64,000 nt of DNA from Caulochytrium protostelioides. Its lineage: Eukaryota > Chytridiomycota > Caulochytriomycetes > Caulochytriales > Caulochytriaceae. Below the pieces are notes generated by a model that saw only the letters and a program-made list of their open reading frames with translations, was not told the DNA's origin and did no database searches. The stretch covers positions 22,028-86,027 of the forward strand of contig ML014186.1 in assembly GCA_003615045.1 (NCBI GenBank). The letters are read 5' to 3'. The position numbers were made by a program, and so were the translations under genes. Shown here piece by piece: positions 32,101-41,875 of the stretch; the stretch's first letter is position 1, and each line of letters opens with the position of its first letter.

Positions 32101-34163
32101 CTTGAGTAATAGGTTCTCTAGCTCTGTGATCTACGCGCCCGCCGATGCATCAACCGAGGTAGTGTTGACGACCCACCGCAAGGTCAAGAACCACAGGCCA
32201 ATTCCGTGCATACCGGCAAACATCCAGAACAATAGCTGAACGAATCAGAATATGAATGAGAAAGAAGAAAACAAAAACACAAACGAAAGAACAAGAAGGT
32301 ATAAACACAAGACAAGAAGGCAGACGAGGCCGTCGTAGCCTACGAGGACATTACATGCTGCTGCTGTTGTTGCTGTGTCGTTGCAAAATGGGAGGGCGTC
32401 ACCGCCGAGGTTGTGGGGATGTCGGCTGCACCGTTGAGTGTCGTCGTGGTCGAAGCGGGAGCCACCGTTTCGTCGAACGAAGCAATTAATCGGACAAAGG
32501 CTGGGTAATTCGGATGCCCTTCGCACGATGTCAACCATTGCTGTAGCGCTTGCCGCAAGCCAGAGGGGCGCGATTTGTGGGAGCTCGAGCCCGGCAGGAG
32601 CCAGGCGTCTCCGCAACCAGACGACGACGCGGCGAGCACCAGTCGCTGAAATGCGAGGATACCTGGTCGGCGTGGCTGGCCCTGGTCCTGGTAGTGCAGC
32701 GCCCATGAGATCAGCGTGCTCTGGAACCACCCGGCCCGTCGCTCGGGCGGCGATTCCCACAACAGGGAGGGCTCGGACGCAAAAAGCGCCACCAGGAGCT
32801 CGTCGGGTCGCGAGGCGTGATCCAGGATATGCACGACCGGGAAGGGCACCCAGTGCGTGGTATGCGCTTCGTTGGTCGGCATCGGCCCGGCGAGACAGGT
32901 GTAGTGAAAGCGATCGAGTAAATCGCCCAATGGCCCATCGAGCAACGTCAAGACCCCCGAAGCTGGGGGCTCATCCCCCTCGCCTTCGTCCTCCATGGCT
33001 ATCACGGCTGAAAAGCGACTCCGCTGGGGCGAGGAGTCACTGGACGCCTGAGGACCGTCGTGCATGTCGAGGTTATCGAGCAGGCGCTCAGCAACGAAGG
33101 TAAAGAGCCAACCAAAGACGCCGGCATGCTGCCAGCGCTTGCGGCGGCTTTCTTCCAGCGGCGTCAGTGGGCGGTCTGGCGCGGGCCAGTAGGCCCGCGC
33201 GAGGCTGAAGATCTGCGCATCGGTGAGCCAGACCCAGAAGGCATAGGGCAGTTCGGCGGCGGGATGGTCGGGCGCTGCGCGTTGGGCCACGCGCAGGCAG
33301 AACCCCCAGAACGGAATGAGAAAGCGCTCTTCGTCGTGCAGAGACCGCACCACGTCTTGCATCGAATCCATCACGGTCTCGGCGGCCGGGGCGTCGACTT
33401 GTGCCTCGATCGACGAGAGCAGCTTCAACATTGTAGAGGCCATGACCTTCTCGCGCTCGGGCTTCGTATAGTCGGCGAAGTAGCACTCGGAGAAGCGGTC
33501 GGAAAAATGCTCATTTGCTTCCCAGGGTTCAGGGTACTCCCCGTGCATCCACATCGTACCGTAGGTGAATACGCGGTACGCGGTAGTGAAATCGTTGCCA
33601 AACAGGGCCTTAACACCCCAAGCGTCGTGCTCTCCGGTGGCCAAGGATTCGGGCAGCTGGGGTGGCTGTGGTGGTGGCACGGGTGATGCCGCATGGGCGG
33701 CCAGCAGGCTCGACTGGCTCGTCACGCCCTCGGTGGCATCGTACCGATCGGACACGTGATGGACAAGAATGTACAAACACTCTACGGGGTGGAACACCCA
33801 TAGCAACGCATGCAGCTCCTGGAGCGACCAAAGCTGCGTGATACTCTTGAGAATCAGCGAGCGGAAGTGCAGGACGAGAGCAAAGTTGGGAAGATCCGGA
33901 TCGAGCTGACTCATCACGTCCTGCACGTTGTGGTAGAGTACCTGGACCTCGTCCGTGTTCATGTTCAGCATGAGCTGGTTAACGGTTTGGGTGATGTTGG
34001 CCTTGTTGGCGAGATCGTTCTCAAACAGAGTGCTCAAGTACTCCAGGAACTTGGGGTAGCGCCCGTCATTAGTCGGCGGTGCCAAGAGTTCCTCGGCGCC
34101 CTGGACCGACTGTGGGCTCGCATGAAGCCCCCGCATCGCTGGAGACGCATTCAGGGTGCCCAT
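29194..34163 (-). CDS. Unidentified large helical protein, seven exons
   Basis: Proposed exons: 34163-32355, 32235-32214, 32123-31948, 31781-31204, 31048-30338, 30185-29666 and 29562-29194. Every join keeps the frame, giving 1394 residues. Donors are GTAATG, GTATGC, GTAAAG, GTAAGT, GTAATC and GTAAGC. I do not recognise the family. The product is Leu/Ala-rich and reads as helical throughout, with short Pro/Ser/Thr linkers, no membrane segment and no catalytic motif: a HEAT-like scaffold. The N-terminal part has phrases such as YPKFLEYLSTLFENDL and SLQELHALLWVFHPVECLY. Low-similarity guesses are a Mediator tail subunit or a nucleoporin scaffold, neither supported by a clear motif. The 22-nt exon 2 and the exon 4-5 join are the least certain; that these ORFs form one gene is strongly suggested by phase agreement. 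Confidence 0.65.
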
Positions 34164-35331
34164 CCCGACATAGGGGCCGTCACGGTCAACGCAGTCACGG
34201 TCGCCCACGCAGGCACCGAGGTGGCACACGGCCGGACACGCAATCGCCTCGTGCCAGTATCACCACCGTCCGCCGAGGGAAGGCAATCCGTCGAGGTCAG
34301 AAGGGCCGTCTCAAATGGGCCAGGGCGGCACGGAGGTGGCTCAGGGATCAGTCAGGGATCAGTCTGCGGCCGTGAGGAATGGCCGTCAGGGCGGATCAGG
34401 GTCCACCACGCGGGGGCGATGTCACGTTATGTATCAAACGACAGCCCGTGGCAGATCGGGCAAAACAATGCTAACGACGCGAGGTCACGGCAAACACGAC
34501 AGTACACGCAGGCCAGGCCAGTGTTGTCGTCAGCGTGCCGTGAGTTCTAGCTCTGAGAGCGCTGGATCCAGCGATCGGCGGCGTTGTGTTTTTGATACCA
34601 CCCTTCGCGTTTTGCGTCAGGCATCGTGCTTCGATCGCATCGGCCACAGAGGAATGATGATGCGACCTGCTTCATTGGACACCAGATATGATCGACGGTG
34701 TCGTGTCCTCAATCAAGGAACAACGCTTCCTAGCGCGAGCGGATCCTGGACGTTCCGCAGCACCCAAGGCCCCGCCTCGACGCGAGAAGTCGCCCGGGAA
34801 GGGCCTCGTGGGGCGCCCCACTCCAGGTCGGCTGAGCGCCCGCCGCTGGGAATGCCTACGCCCGCGGCGTGTTCGGCACCCCACCATGTGACTGCGGCGC
34901 GCGTGCCCAGCTGGTGGACGGTGGTGCACCCCCGGGCAGCGGAAAAGTATCGAAGCCAGGCGGAATCCACAGCATCGGCAGTCCGCGGCGCTTCAACCAC
35001 CGCGACGGCCGCCGCCGCCGCCGCCGCCGCCGCCGTCGCCGACCAAACATGCGCACGCGAGCGGTCAGACGACCTCGGGTCAAAAGTCGTCCCATGACCG
35101 GACGGCATTGCGCCACGTGGCCGGCTCAGGACCCTCCATGCCGTATCGCCGCGGCATGCGCCTGGTGGAGCCGCGATCAATTGCGCTCTCCGATGGCCAT
35201 GGTGACGAGGAGTTTCGCGAATGGGCCGCCCATTCGGATGCTGTGGTCCTCGTAATATCTCTCACCATCGCTATTGCTGCTGCTGCTGCTTCTGTTGCTC
35301 CTGCTGCTGATTATCCAGTGGTGGTCGCGCC
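34164..35331. promoter_or_regulatory. Divergent promoter region, unidentified gene / PSF2
   Basis: No gene supported in ~1.17 kb. A (GCC)n tract lies at about 35008-35036, a CACGTG at 35114-35119, and a (TGC)n/CTG-rich run just before the PSF2 start (35275-35311). Confidence 0.45.
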
Positions 35332-35916
35332 ATGCCGCCCATTCTGCCGCCGCCGACGCCGGCCGAGATCGAGTTTCTGGCCGAGCACGAGCTCATTACG
35401 ATCATCCCGTCGTCGCGCATCGGCGAACTCCGCTTTCTTGAGGGCACGTATGGCCCCTTCGCGCCGCCCGAGCGGGCGGATGTGCCGCTGTGGCTCGCCG
35501 TCACGCTGCGCGGAAAGGGCAAGTGCCGCGTCGTGCCGCCGGCCTGGTTGACGGTCGAGGCGCTACAGACGCGCTGTGACGAGGAGCGCGCGCACGCGCA
35601 GTTCAGCGCACTGCCCTTCCACCACGCAGCGATCGCGCGGCTCCTGCTCTCGCCGCCATGCGCCGACGACATCCCCAACGCCGCGTCGCTCCGCATTCTG
35701 GTGCGCGACCTCCGCGACCTCCGCCAGAGCAAGATCCTGGGCGGCGTCGGACTCCTTGATGGAGAGTATCTGCAGATGGATGGTCTTGGCTGGATGGAAG
35801 TCAACGAGATGCGCCCCTTCTTTGTGAAGGCCTTCGGCACAATTCGTCAGCTCGCCGCGACGGCTGTGGCTGCCAAGGCCGAAGATGATGATGTCGCAGA
35901 TCACGGCGCTGCCTGA
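35332..35916 (+). CDS. PSF2: PSF2 (GINS2), subunit of the GINS replication complex
   Basis: Encodes 194 residues in one exon, within the family range (~185-213). GINS binds Cdc45 and MCM2-7 to form the CMG helicase. The N-terminal PPPTPAEIEFLAEHELITIIP and GTYGPFAPPERADVPLWLAVTLRGKGKCRVVPPAWL are characteristic, as is the helical FHHAAIARLLL segment. The C-terminus (GWMEVNEMRPFFVKAF) also matches. The ATG at 35332 is preceded by GCGCC. It converges on ESF1 with ~645 bp between. Confidence 0.95.
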   Translation: MPPILPPPTPAEIEFLAEHELITIIPSSRIGELRFLEGTYGPFAPPERADVPLWLAVTLRGKGKCRVVPPAWLTVEALQTRCDEERAHAQFSALPFHHAAIARLLLSPPCADDIPNAASLRILVRDLRDLRQSKILGGVGLLDGEYLQMDGLGWMEVNEMRPFFVKAFGTIRQLAATAVAAKAEDDDVADHGAA

Positions 35917-36561
35917 AGCGACGGCGACCACGGCGCTGTCGAGGTAAAGATGTCGCTTTCTGATGATAAGCAACCACCAATGCTTCTCGTTCATTTTCTC
36001 GAGTGAGAATGCGGAACTAGATGCGGAACTAAATGTCTGAGTAGCGATCACCAATCCGAATGCCGGATGGCATGTCGACTGAACGACATTCAAAACGAGC
36101 TTCTCTGACGCTAACGTGAACCAACCGAGAGACACCCGGACATCCGGCGCTGTGGCCGATGACGACGGGGGGCTATTGCTTAGCATAGGAGGCAGCACAT
36201 CGGTATACACCGTTTAAAGAACCGGCAAAGGAGGAAGAGGACCGCATAGCGATATCTCCATCCTATGCAATGTTTCTCTGCGCACCATGACGAGGCAAGC
36301 TTTTGCATGAGCAGCAGGTCCTCACTCCAGAAGCCTTCCCGTTCGAAGTGGTCACGGCACGACCCTCCCCGGGAAAGGCTGGCCATTACAAAATAATAGG
36401 ACGAGTGGGTTTGAGGGATTGTCAGTAATCCCGGCGCGTCTCACTACCAAATCTTCTCGTGACATTTGACATGATGTTCGTGTCATTGTATATTATGAAA
36501 GTGTAAACGCACCAACCACGGTCACGTATCATCACAATCATGAAATTGATCACGACGACGG
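35917..36561. other. Shared 3' region between PSF2 and ESF1
   Basis: AT-richer than its surroundings, with no ORF of note. It is expected to hold the 3' ends of two convergent genes. Confidence 0.5.
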
Positions 36562-39054
36562 TTACCGGTTGGCCATGTTCTTCTTGCGCGCTTCGCGCAC
36601 CTTCGACAGCGTGTCGAGCATGCCCTTCGACTTCTTGAAGTGCGGATGGCTCGGGTCAATGGCGAACTCGTGGCTCTCGAAGGCGCTCTGGAAACGCTGG
36701 TCCGACAGATCCATCTCGAAGCCGTCCTGCACGTGGTGCTCGAGACCCTTGCCGAGCTTCTTCTCCAGCTGGCGCTTGCGCTTGCCGCGCGCGCGGTCGA
36801 GCCGCTCCGCCTGGATGATCTGCTTCATGTCGAAGTGGTGCATGCCCGCAATCGACGGCCCGTCCACGGCGTCTGTGTCAGCCTCCGCCGCGTCCGCCAC
36901 CGCAGGCGTCGCCATCGTCGCCGCCAGGGTCGCCCGCTCGCGGAGCTCTTGCGCCTCCGCGTCCGTCTTGGCCTGCTGCTTTGCGCGCTTGGCCTGCAGA
37001 CGCGCCTCGCGGTGCGCCTCGAGTGAGCTCGCGTGCGCCGAAGTCGCCCCCGACGCGGGCGCATCGAACGACTCGCCGAGCGCAAAGAAGGCCTCGCCGT
37101 CGTTCTCGGGGTCCGAGACGAGCGGCTCGTCGTCGGCCTCGGCCGCGCGGCGGGCGCCCTTGCGCTCGATGCGCAGCACGCGCGCGCGCTCGGCTTTGCG
37201 CTCGTCCCGCCGCGACTTGACGTCCTCGAAGATCGACGAGGCGAGCACCGCTTTTCCGCGGTTCGCCAGCGTTGCCGCGAGCGCTTCCTCCTTTTCGGGC
37301 TCGAAGGCCATCTCCATGTCGCCCATCGCGGCATGCGGGTCGTCTTTGCCCGCTGAGCCGCGCTGCTTGCCGCTGAAGCCCGGCAAGCCAGCCAGCAAGG
37401 AGCGATACTTATCGCGCGCGGCTTTCTCGTTGAGACCATCCGCGGCGGTTTCTTCCTCGTCCGACGCCGGGGCCAGATAGCTCGTAAAATCCATGGTGTC
37501 AAGTTCGCCAGCCGTGAACTTGCGGCGGGTCAGCTTCACGGTTTCCGGATCTTCCTGATCCCAGGTCAGCTTGACCGTGCTCTTCTGCAGCGCCGTCGTC
37601 TCGAACTCGTTCGGCTTGTAGTCCTCCGGCTCGTGCGTTAGCGAGTCCTTGACATCGTCCGGACCAGTCTTGTCGTCGAAACTCATGTCGTCGGGGATAT
37701 ACCGCAAATCAAAAATGTTGCTGGAGTGCTCGAATTCAGTGTTGTCCACTTCTCGCACAATGGCCGCCGCCGTATGCGCCGTGTCGCAGGTCACCACGGC
37801 ATAGTAGTAGCGGAGCTTGTCAATCTGGTACTGGCGCAGCTTGTCATTCTGGAACTCCTGCTTCTTTTGCAAGTGGCGGAGCTGGTCAAAGGTGATCCGG
37901 TCGGCATCGTCGGCATCGTCGGCATCCTCGGGCGCCTGGGTCTCCTTTGTCGAGGCCTCCATGGCGGGTTTTGCCCGCTCACCAGCAACGCCTGATGCCG
38001 CATCCGAGCCAGAGTCAGCCTCCAAGTCAGATTCGGAGTCGGACGCCGCGTTGGACTCGTAGTCCTGGAAGATCTCCTGGGGAGGCCCTTCGGCGGCCTC
38101 GAGCGCAAGACGCTCGCGGCCAAAGTCCGACAGGTAGATATTGACGCTCTCGATGGCACCGCCCTGAGGCACAAAGGCAGTAAAGACCTTGAAGAGATCC
38201 TTGGCCGAGATGTGCTCCCAGTCCATGTTGACGGCGGCAAAGCGGCGCGTCGGATCGGGGGCGTCCTCGGCATCGGCTTCTTCTTCTTCTGCGTTCCGGA
38301 GCAAGCGCGGCACGGGCAACTTGCCCGTGAGCGCGGCCACGTGGACGTCCTTCTTGCGTGGCTGCAGGGCCAGCGGCTGGCCCGGCTTGGGCTTGCCCGC
38401 GTCGTCATCCGTGGACTCTTCGTCTTCGTCGGACGACTCGACGGCGGCGAGACCACGCGCGATATCGAAACCGGTCGGTTTCTTTTTCTTTTTCTTTTTG
38501 GTCGGGTCAACTTGCCGCGATCCAGTGTCCTCAGCGGGAATGGCGAGCTCGTCCTTCTCGAACGCAGTGTCGTCGTCGTCGTCCGAATCCTTCTCATCAT
38601 CCGACGATTCCGACACGGAGGATCCCGAGTCAGCCTCGGATGCAGATTCAGAATCCGACTCTGACTCTGACTCCGACTCCGACTCCGACTCCGACTCCGA
38701 CTCCGACTCCGACTCCGACTCGGATTCAGAGGCCGATTCGCCATCGGAAGTCTCCTTCTCGGCCTTCTTTTGGGCTTCACTGTCCGGGGCGGATTCGTCC
38801 GTCAGTTTGTAGTACTTCTTCATCTGGTGCTCGCGCTTGCCGGTCTTGGACAGCGGGTCGATGCGTCGTCCATACTTGTCCGAGAAGCGGGGCGCATCGA
38901 AGGCTTTGCTCTTGACGGCCGATGCGAAGCGTTTGTCCAGCACGAGTTTCTGCTGGTCCCGCTTCGCCCGACGGAAGCGCACGTCGGTACCCAGCGCCGC
39001 AAACCGCGGGTCGGGGGCAGCGCCCTGAATCACGGGGCGCTGATCGCGCGCCAT
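36562..39054 (-). CDS. ESF1: ESF1, nucleolar pre-rRNA processing factor
   Basis: Encodes 830 residues in one exon. Esf1 is needed for early 18S pre-rRNA processing in the nucleolus. The N-terminus has DPRFAALGTDVRFRRAKRD and KYGRRIDPLSKTGKREHQMKKYY. An acidic Ser-Glu/Ser-Asp tract (~residues 107-170) and a KKKKKK run follow. The core contains FAAVNMDWEHISAKDLFKVF and RLRYYYA-like stretches of the family. The C-terminal NUC153-type motif (DQRFQSAFESHEFAIDPSHP then FKKSKGM) ends in a basic tail. The ATG at 39054 directly precedes conserved sequence. Human ESF1 is ~850 residues. Confidence 0.95.
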   Translation of the reverse strand: MARDQRPVIQGAAPDPRFAALGTDVRFRRAKRDQQKLVLDKRFASAVKSKAFDAPRFSDKYGRRIDPLSKTGKREHQMKKYYKLTDESAPDSEAQKKAEKETSDGESASESESESESESESESESESESESESDSESASEADSGSSVSESSDDEKDSDDDDDTAFEKDELAIPAEDTGSRQVDPTKKKKKKKPTGFDIARGLAAVESSDEDEESTDDDAGKPKPGQPLALQPRKKDVHVAALTGKLPVPRLLRNAEEEEADAEDAPDPTRRFAAVNMDWEHISAKDLFKVFTAFVPQGGAIESVNIYLSDFGRERLALEAAEGPPQEIFQDYESNAASDSESDLEADSGSDAASGVAGERAKPAMEASTKETQAPEDADDADDADRITFDQLRHLQKKQEFQNDKLRQYQIDKLRYYYAVVTCDTAHTAAAIVREVDNTEFEHSSNIFDLRYIPDDMSFDDKTGPDDVKDSLTHEPEDYKPNEFETTALQKSTVKLTWDQEDPETVKLTRRKFTAGELDTMDFTSYLAPASDEEETAADGLNEKAARDKYRSLLAGLPGFSGKQRGSAGKDDPHAAMGDMEMAFEPEKEEALAATLANRGKAVLASSIFEDVKSRRDERKAERARVLRIERKGARRAAEADDEPLVSDPENDGEAFFALGESFDAPASGATSAHASSLEAHREARLQAKRAKQQAKTDAEAQELRERATLAATMATPAVADAAEADTDAVDGPSIAGMHHFDMKQIIQAERLDRARGKRKRQLEKKLGKGLEHHVQDGFEMDLSDQRFQSAFESHEFAIDPSHPHFKKSKGMLDTLSKVREARKKNMANR
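38650..38735. repeat. Hexanucleotide-like Ser-Glu/Ser-Asp coding repeat
   Basis: A near-perfect array of (gactcc/gactct) units encodes alternating Ser-Glu in ESF1. It behaves as a microsatellite inside coding sequence. Confidence 0.8.
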
Positions 39055-39599
39055 GGTTGCAGCGACACCAGCTTTTGATAGGGTGGTGCGGAGTTAACGT
39101 AAGGGGCGATCCTGGCACCTTCGGAGATCTCCTCGTCGAGAAGAAAAACGGGATCGGTGAGGCAGCGATAGGCGGGAAAGGTCAATAGCCGGGAAATATC
39201 AATCAGGCGAGCTGGGGTGTGACAAGATGGGATGAGTGGGGAGCAGCGCTATGACGAAGCTCCGCTCTCTGTTGGCGGGGACGGGGCGTCAGTGTCGGTG
39301 AGCCGCGTCATATCATGTAGTCAGCACGATGTGTCACCCTAGAGGATGAACATCGCGCCGATGAACAGCGCTTTGTTTACCGTTGTCGTCTAGAGCGCAG
39401 CGGGTGCATCACGCTCGAGTACGTTAAACACCCGAGAGTTCCGCACCGAGTCCCGCGGTGGTCCGCGTCGGAGTTGCCGTGGCGGGCTTCTCCGTCAAGC
39501 GTGGCGCTTAACTGCCGGGCATTTTGTACGCCACATCTCGCTCCGATGGGGGACCAGGTTTTTTTGGTTGTGCTCGAGCGCTCAGGGGCGATCACACTT
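39055..39599. other. Intergenic, upstream of ESF1, before the relic transposon region
   Basis: No gene supported. It starts a stretch of ~2.8 kb that is poorer in GC and in genes than the rest of the window. An ORF on the minus strand at 39377-39673 shows no domain I can name. Confidence 0.4.
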
Positions 39600-40150
39600 C
39601 CCTCTCTACCGGCATCGCAGCCGTTCCGGTACCAGACCGATATAGACTGAAACCTTAAGAGCATACGTGGCACGCGAGGTGCGACGTATGTTTATAAAAT
39701 ATACAAGCTCTCCCTTGAGATGACCTACCACGAACGTCATGCCCTCCTTGATGCGCCCAGGGGATCCCAGCGGCAGTACGCAACTCGTCGCCAGATGAGC
39801 TTGCCGTCCACGGGCTGCAACTTGGCTCGCCCGGGCATGCGGCACAGCGCCGCAGGTCCGATGAGCGAAGCCAGGCAGCGTCGAATGTCCAATGCGGCAT
39901 TGTAGTCGCGGTTGACAAACTTGCTGTTGGTGGCACCACACCACAACAAACCTCGAACCACGGTCCTCTGGCGCCGGCGTTGCCCGGGTTTTAGGATCAC
40001 ATTTGTCCTGGCATACACCATGGTCCTGCGGACCGAGTTGACGGCGTGGTCGGGGGGCGTCCACCCGGAACACGCGAGAGATCGGCACGGCCGTTCGTCC
40101 CGGCATGCACCTAAGTCGTCCGGAACTCGTCGACTCCCGAGCAAGAAACG
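39600..40150 (-). pseudogene. Relic 1 of a TnpB/Fanzor-like RNA-guided nuclease (RuvC-III end)
   Basis: On the minus strand, the frame ending near 39737 reads VYARTNVILKPGQRRR, then GLLWCGATNSKFVNRDYNAA and DIRRCLA. NRDxNAAxxI after a Cys-containing turn is the hallmark of the RuvC-III motif (catalytic Asp) of TnpB (IS605 OrfB) and its eukaryotic relative Fanzor. Known members carry a full zinc ribbon and two upstream acidic motifs (RuvC-I D, RuvC-II E); none is seen here, so only the last part survives. The conserved text continues as AALCRMPGRAKLQPVDGKLI. No Met-to-stop ORF covers a whole nuclease. It is a decayed fragment; family assignment is from motif only. Confidence 0.5.
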
Positions 40151-40379
40151 ATCCCGACGCTCTGGAACACGAAGACAGCCCGGCTTGGGAAGTTCACTCC
40201 TATGTTTAGTTCTTGACCTTCGCGTCTATTTCGCCCGATCGGTGGAAATCAAATGCTGGACCCTGATATATTGGGTTTACCGCGGTCGTCCCTATATTGA
40301 CCCAATGTGCACACCAATCTTCGGTGATGCCCCCCAGGGGTCCCCCTCGAAGCAGACGCGCATTCGGTTCAGTATCGGA

Positions 40380-40640
40380 TGACTTTGCCGATCACGGGCA
40401 GCAACCTGGTTTGCTCGAGGTTGCGGCACAGCGCTATCGGTCTGGCGGGTAAGGCCAGGCAGCGTCGGGTGGTCAACGCGGCATGGAGGTCGCGGTTCAC
40501 AACCTTGCTGTGGGTGGTTTCATGGCCGTTGGTAGCTTAATACCACAGGAACCTTCGGTCCACGATTCCCTAGCGCCGGTGTTGACCAGGTTTCAGGACC
40601 ACATTCGTCTGGGCGTACACCCGATGCCGATGGGAACACA
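40380..40640 (-). pseudogene. Relic 2 of the same TnpB/Fanzor-like element
   Basis: This segment aligns by eye to relic 1 over about 250 bp in the same orientation. On the minus strand it reads VYAQTNVVLKPGQHRR, stop, then after another stop SKVVNRDLHAALTTRRCLA and CRNLEQTRLLPVIGKV, parallel to relic 1. Two in-frame stops (at the positions of relic 1's QRTVV and CGATN) show it is dead. The copies differ at many bases, so this is an old duplication or two separate insertions. Confidence 0.55.
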
Positions 40641-40649
40641 CGAAAAAAT

Positions 40650-41455
40650 AAATTAAATGAAAAGAGACTCTTTAGAAATGTTGCTGATGCGGAGATGGCA
40701 CGCGAGTGGTTTATGGTTACCGTTATGGTGAGCGATCAACGCCGCGTCCGGTGTGATCCCCATACACCGGCGCGGCCCACTCAGCCACAGAACGACCTTG
40801 GGGCGGCGCCACGACAACCCCAGACGCGAAAGGTCAGTTCCAAAAGCCAGATCTTCATCTCCGGCTATCGAGCGCTAGCGCGGCGTGGATCACGCGGCCG
40901 CCCAGGCAGTCGCTATCCCGGCCATCACACCCAGTGTTTTGCTACGTCAGGCCTTCTGCATCTGGGAGTGCCCAGCAGATGACGCCCAGCCAGCCACATG
41001 CCTCAACGGTGATCGCATCCGCCACGGTGATTGCCGTCGCCACCGACGCTGTTTCAAGCGTTCAGTACACTTTTCATGAAAAAGCTCTCGCCGCCAATGG
41101 GGTTGTTACTACCGCTACACGGCTTGATCGCCGGTGGCAATAAGTGACACTCCTAGTCAGATTCGCCGCCCAGTTCGTGTCTCTTTCAACGGTCACCGGA
41201 TCAGTACACATATCGTGCCAGCGGCTACACCCACTGCGGGGCGAGCTAGGATCAACTCGCTGAGGGATGGATTGCTCTGGAATAATGTGGGACTTTTTAA
41301 TATAGTTCAATGTATCTAACGGATTCCCATGGGATAGTCTGTCAGTTGGCACGTGTATAACAGAAGTATAATTTGCCTACCTACAGTCAATCCGACATGG
41401 ACGGCCATGCCCTCTCGAGAAACCTAAGATGGTCAACCAGATGCCCTCCTCCCCG
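40650..41455. other. Gene-poor AT-richer stretch
   Basis: No gene, repeat array or RNA gene is recognised. Base composition is clearly less GC-rich than in neighbouring genes, as in old transposon-derived or subregional sequence. Confidence 0.4.
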
Positions 41456-41459
41456 ACTC

Positions 41460-41611
41460 CCCCCTCACGGAGGGGGTTAGCGCCCCCATGGGTCCCGCCT
41501 AAGGCGCGCCTTCGCGAGAGCCCCTGGTTTCGAGGCGCGAAACCCCACGCCGAGGGGAGCGTGGCAGGGTCATGCTTGAGGCCGATCCGACTTCTCGCCT
41601 CGACGCGAGGC
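41460..41611. repeat. GC block of consecutive perfect hairpins
   Basis: Within 152 bp: CCCCCTC-ACG-GAGGGGG (41460-41476); palindrome AAGGCGCGCCTT (41501-41512); GGTTTCG-AGGCG-CGAAACC (41526-41544); CCACGC-8 nt-GCGTGG (41545-41564), directly abutting the former; GCCTCG-ACG-CGAGGC (41597-41611). A further alternative pairing joins GGGGG (41472-41476) with CCCCC (41483-41487). It could be a structured RNA, a transposon end or a GC-cluster/hairpin element. Confidence 0.7.
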
Positions 41612-41875
41612 CCTGCGTCAACATCGGCGGACTCGCATTGATTACCGCGGAGGTCACATCTCTCTCAAAGCGGCACAACCGCCGTATCATTGGTTCGATC
41701 GGATGGGTTCAAGTAAGCGACACCCAGCAATCATCCGGATTTATCGCGACAAATGATTGGCCCATCATATTGACTGCACGCCAACGAACTCTTCGTCAAC
41801 GAATGATCCATTGCGTTGTTCCGTATCACCACTCCGATCCGCTTCTTGCGTCCCCGCCGTCGTTTTCATTCCGCC

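Noticed and set aside
39377-39673. 98-codon minus-strand ORF next to Fanzor-like relic 1
   Set aside because: Could be part of the element's 3' end, but no motif links it to the nuclease; not called.
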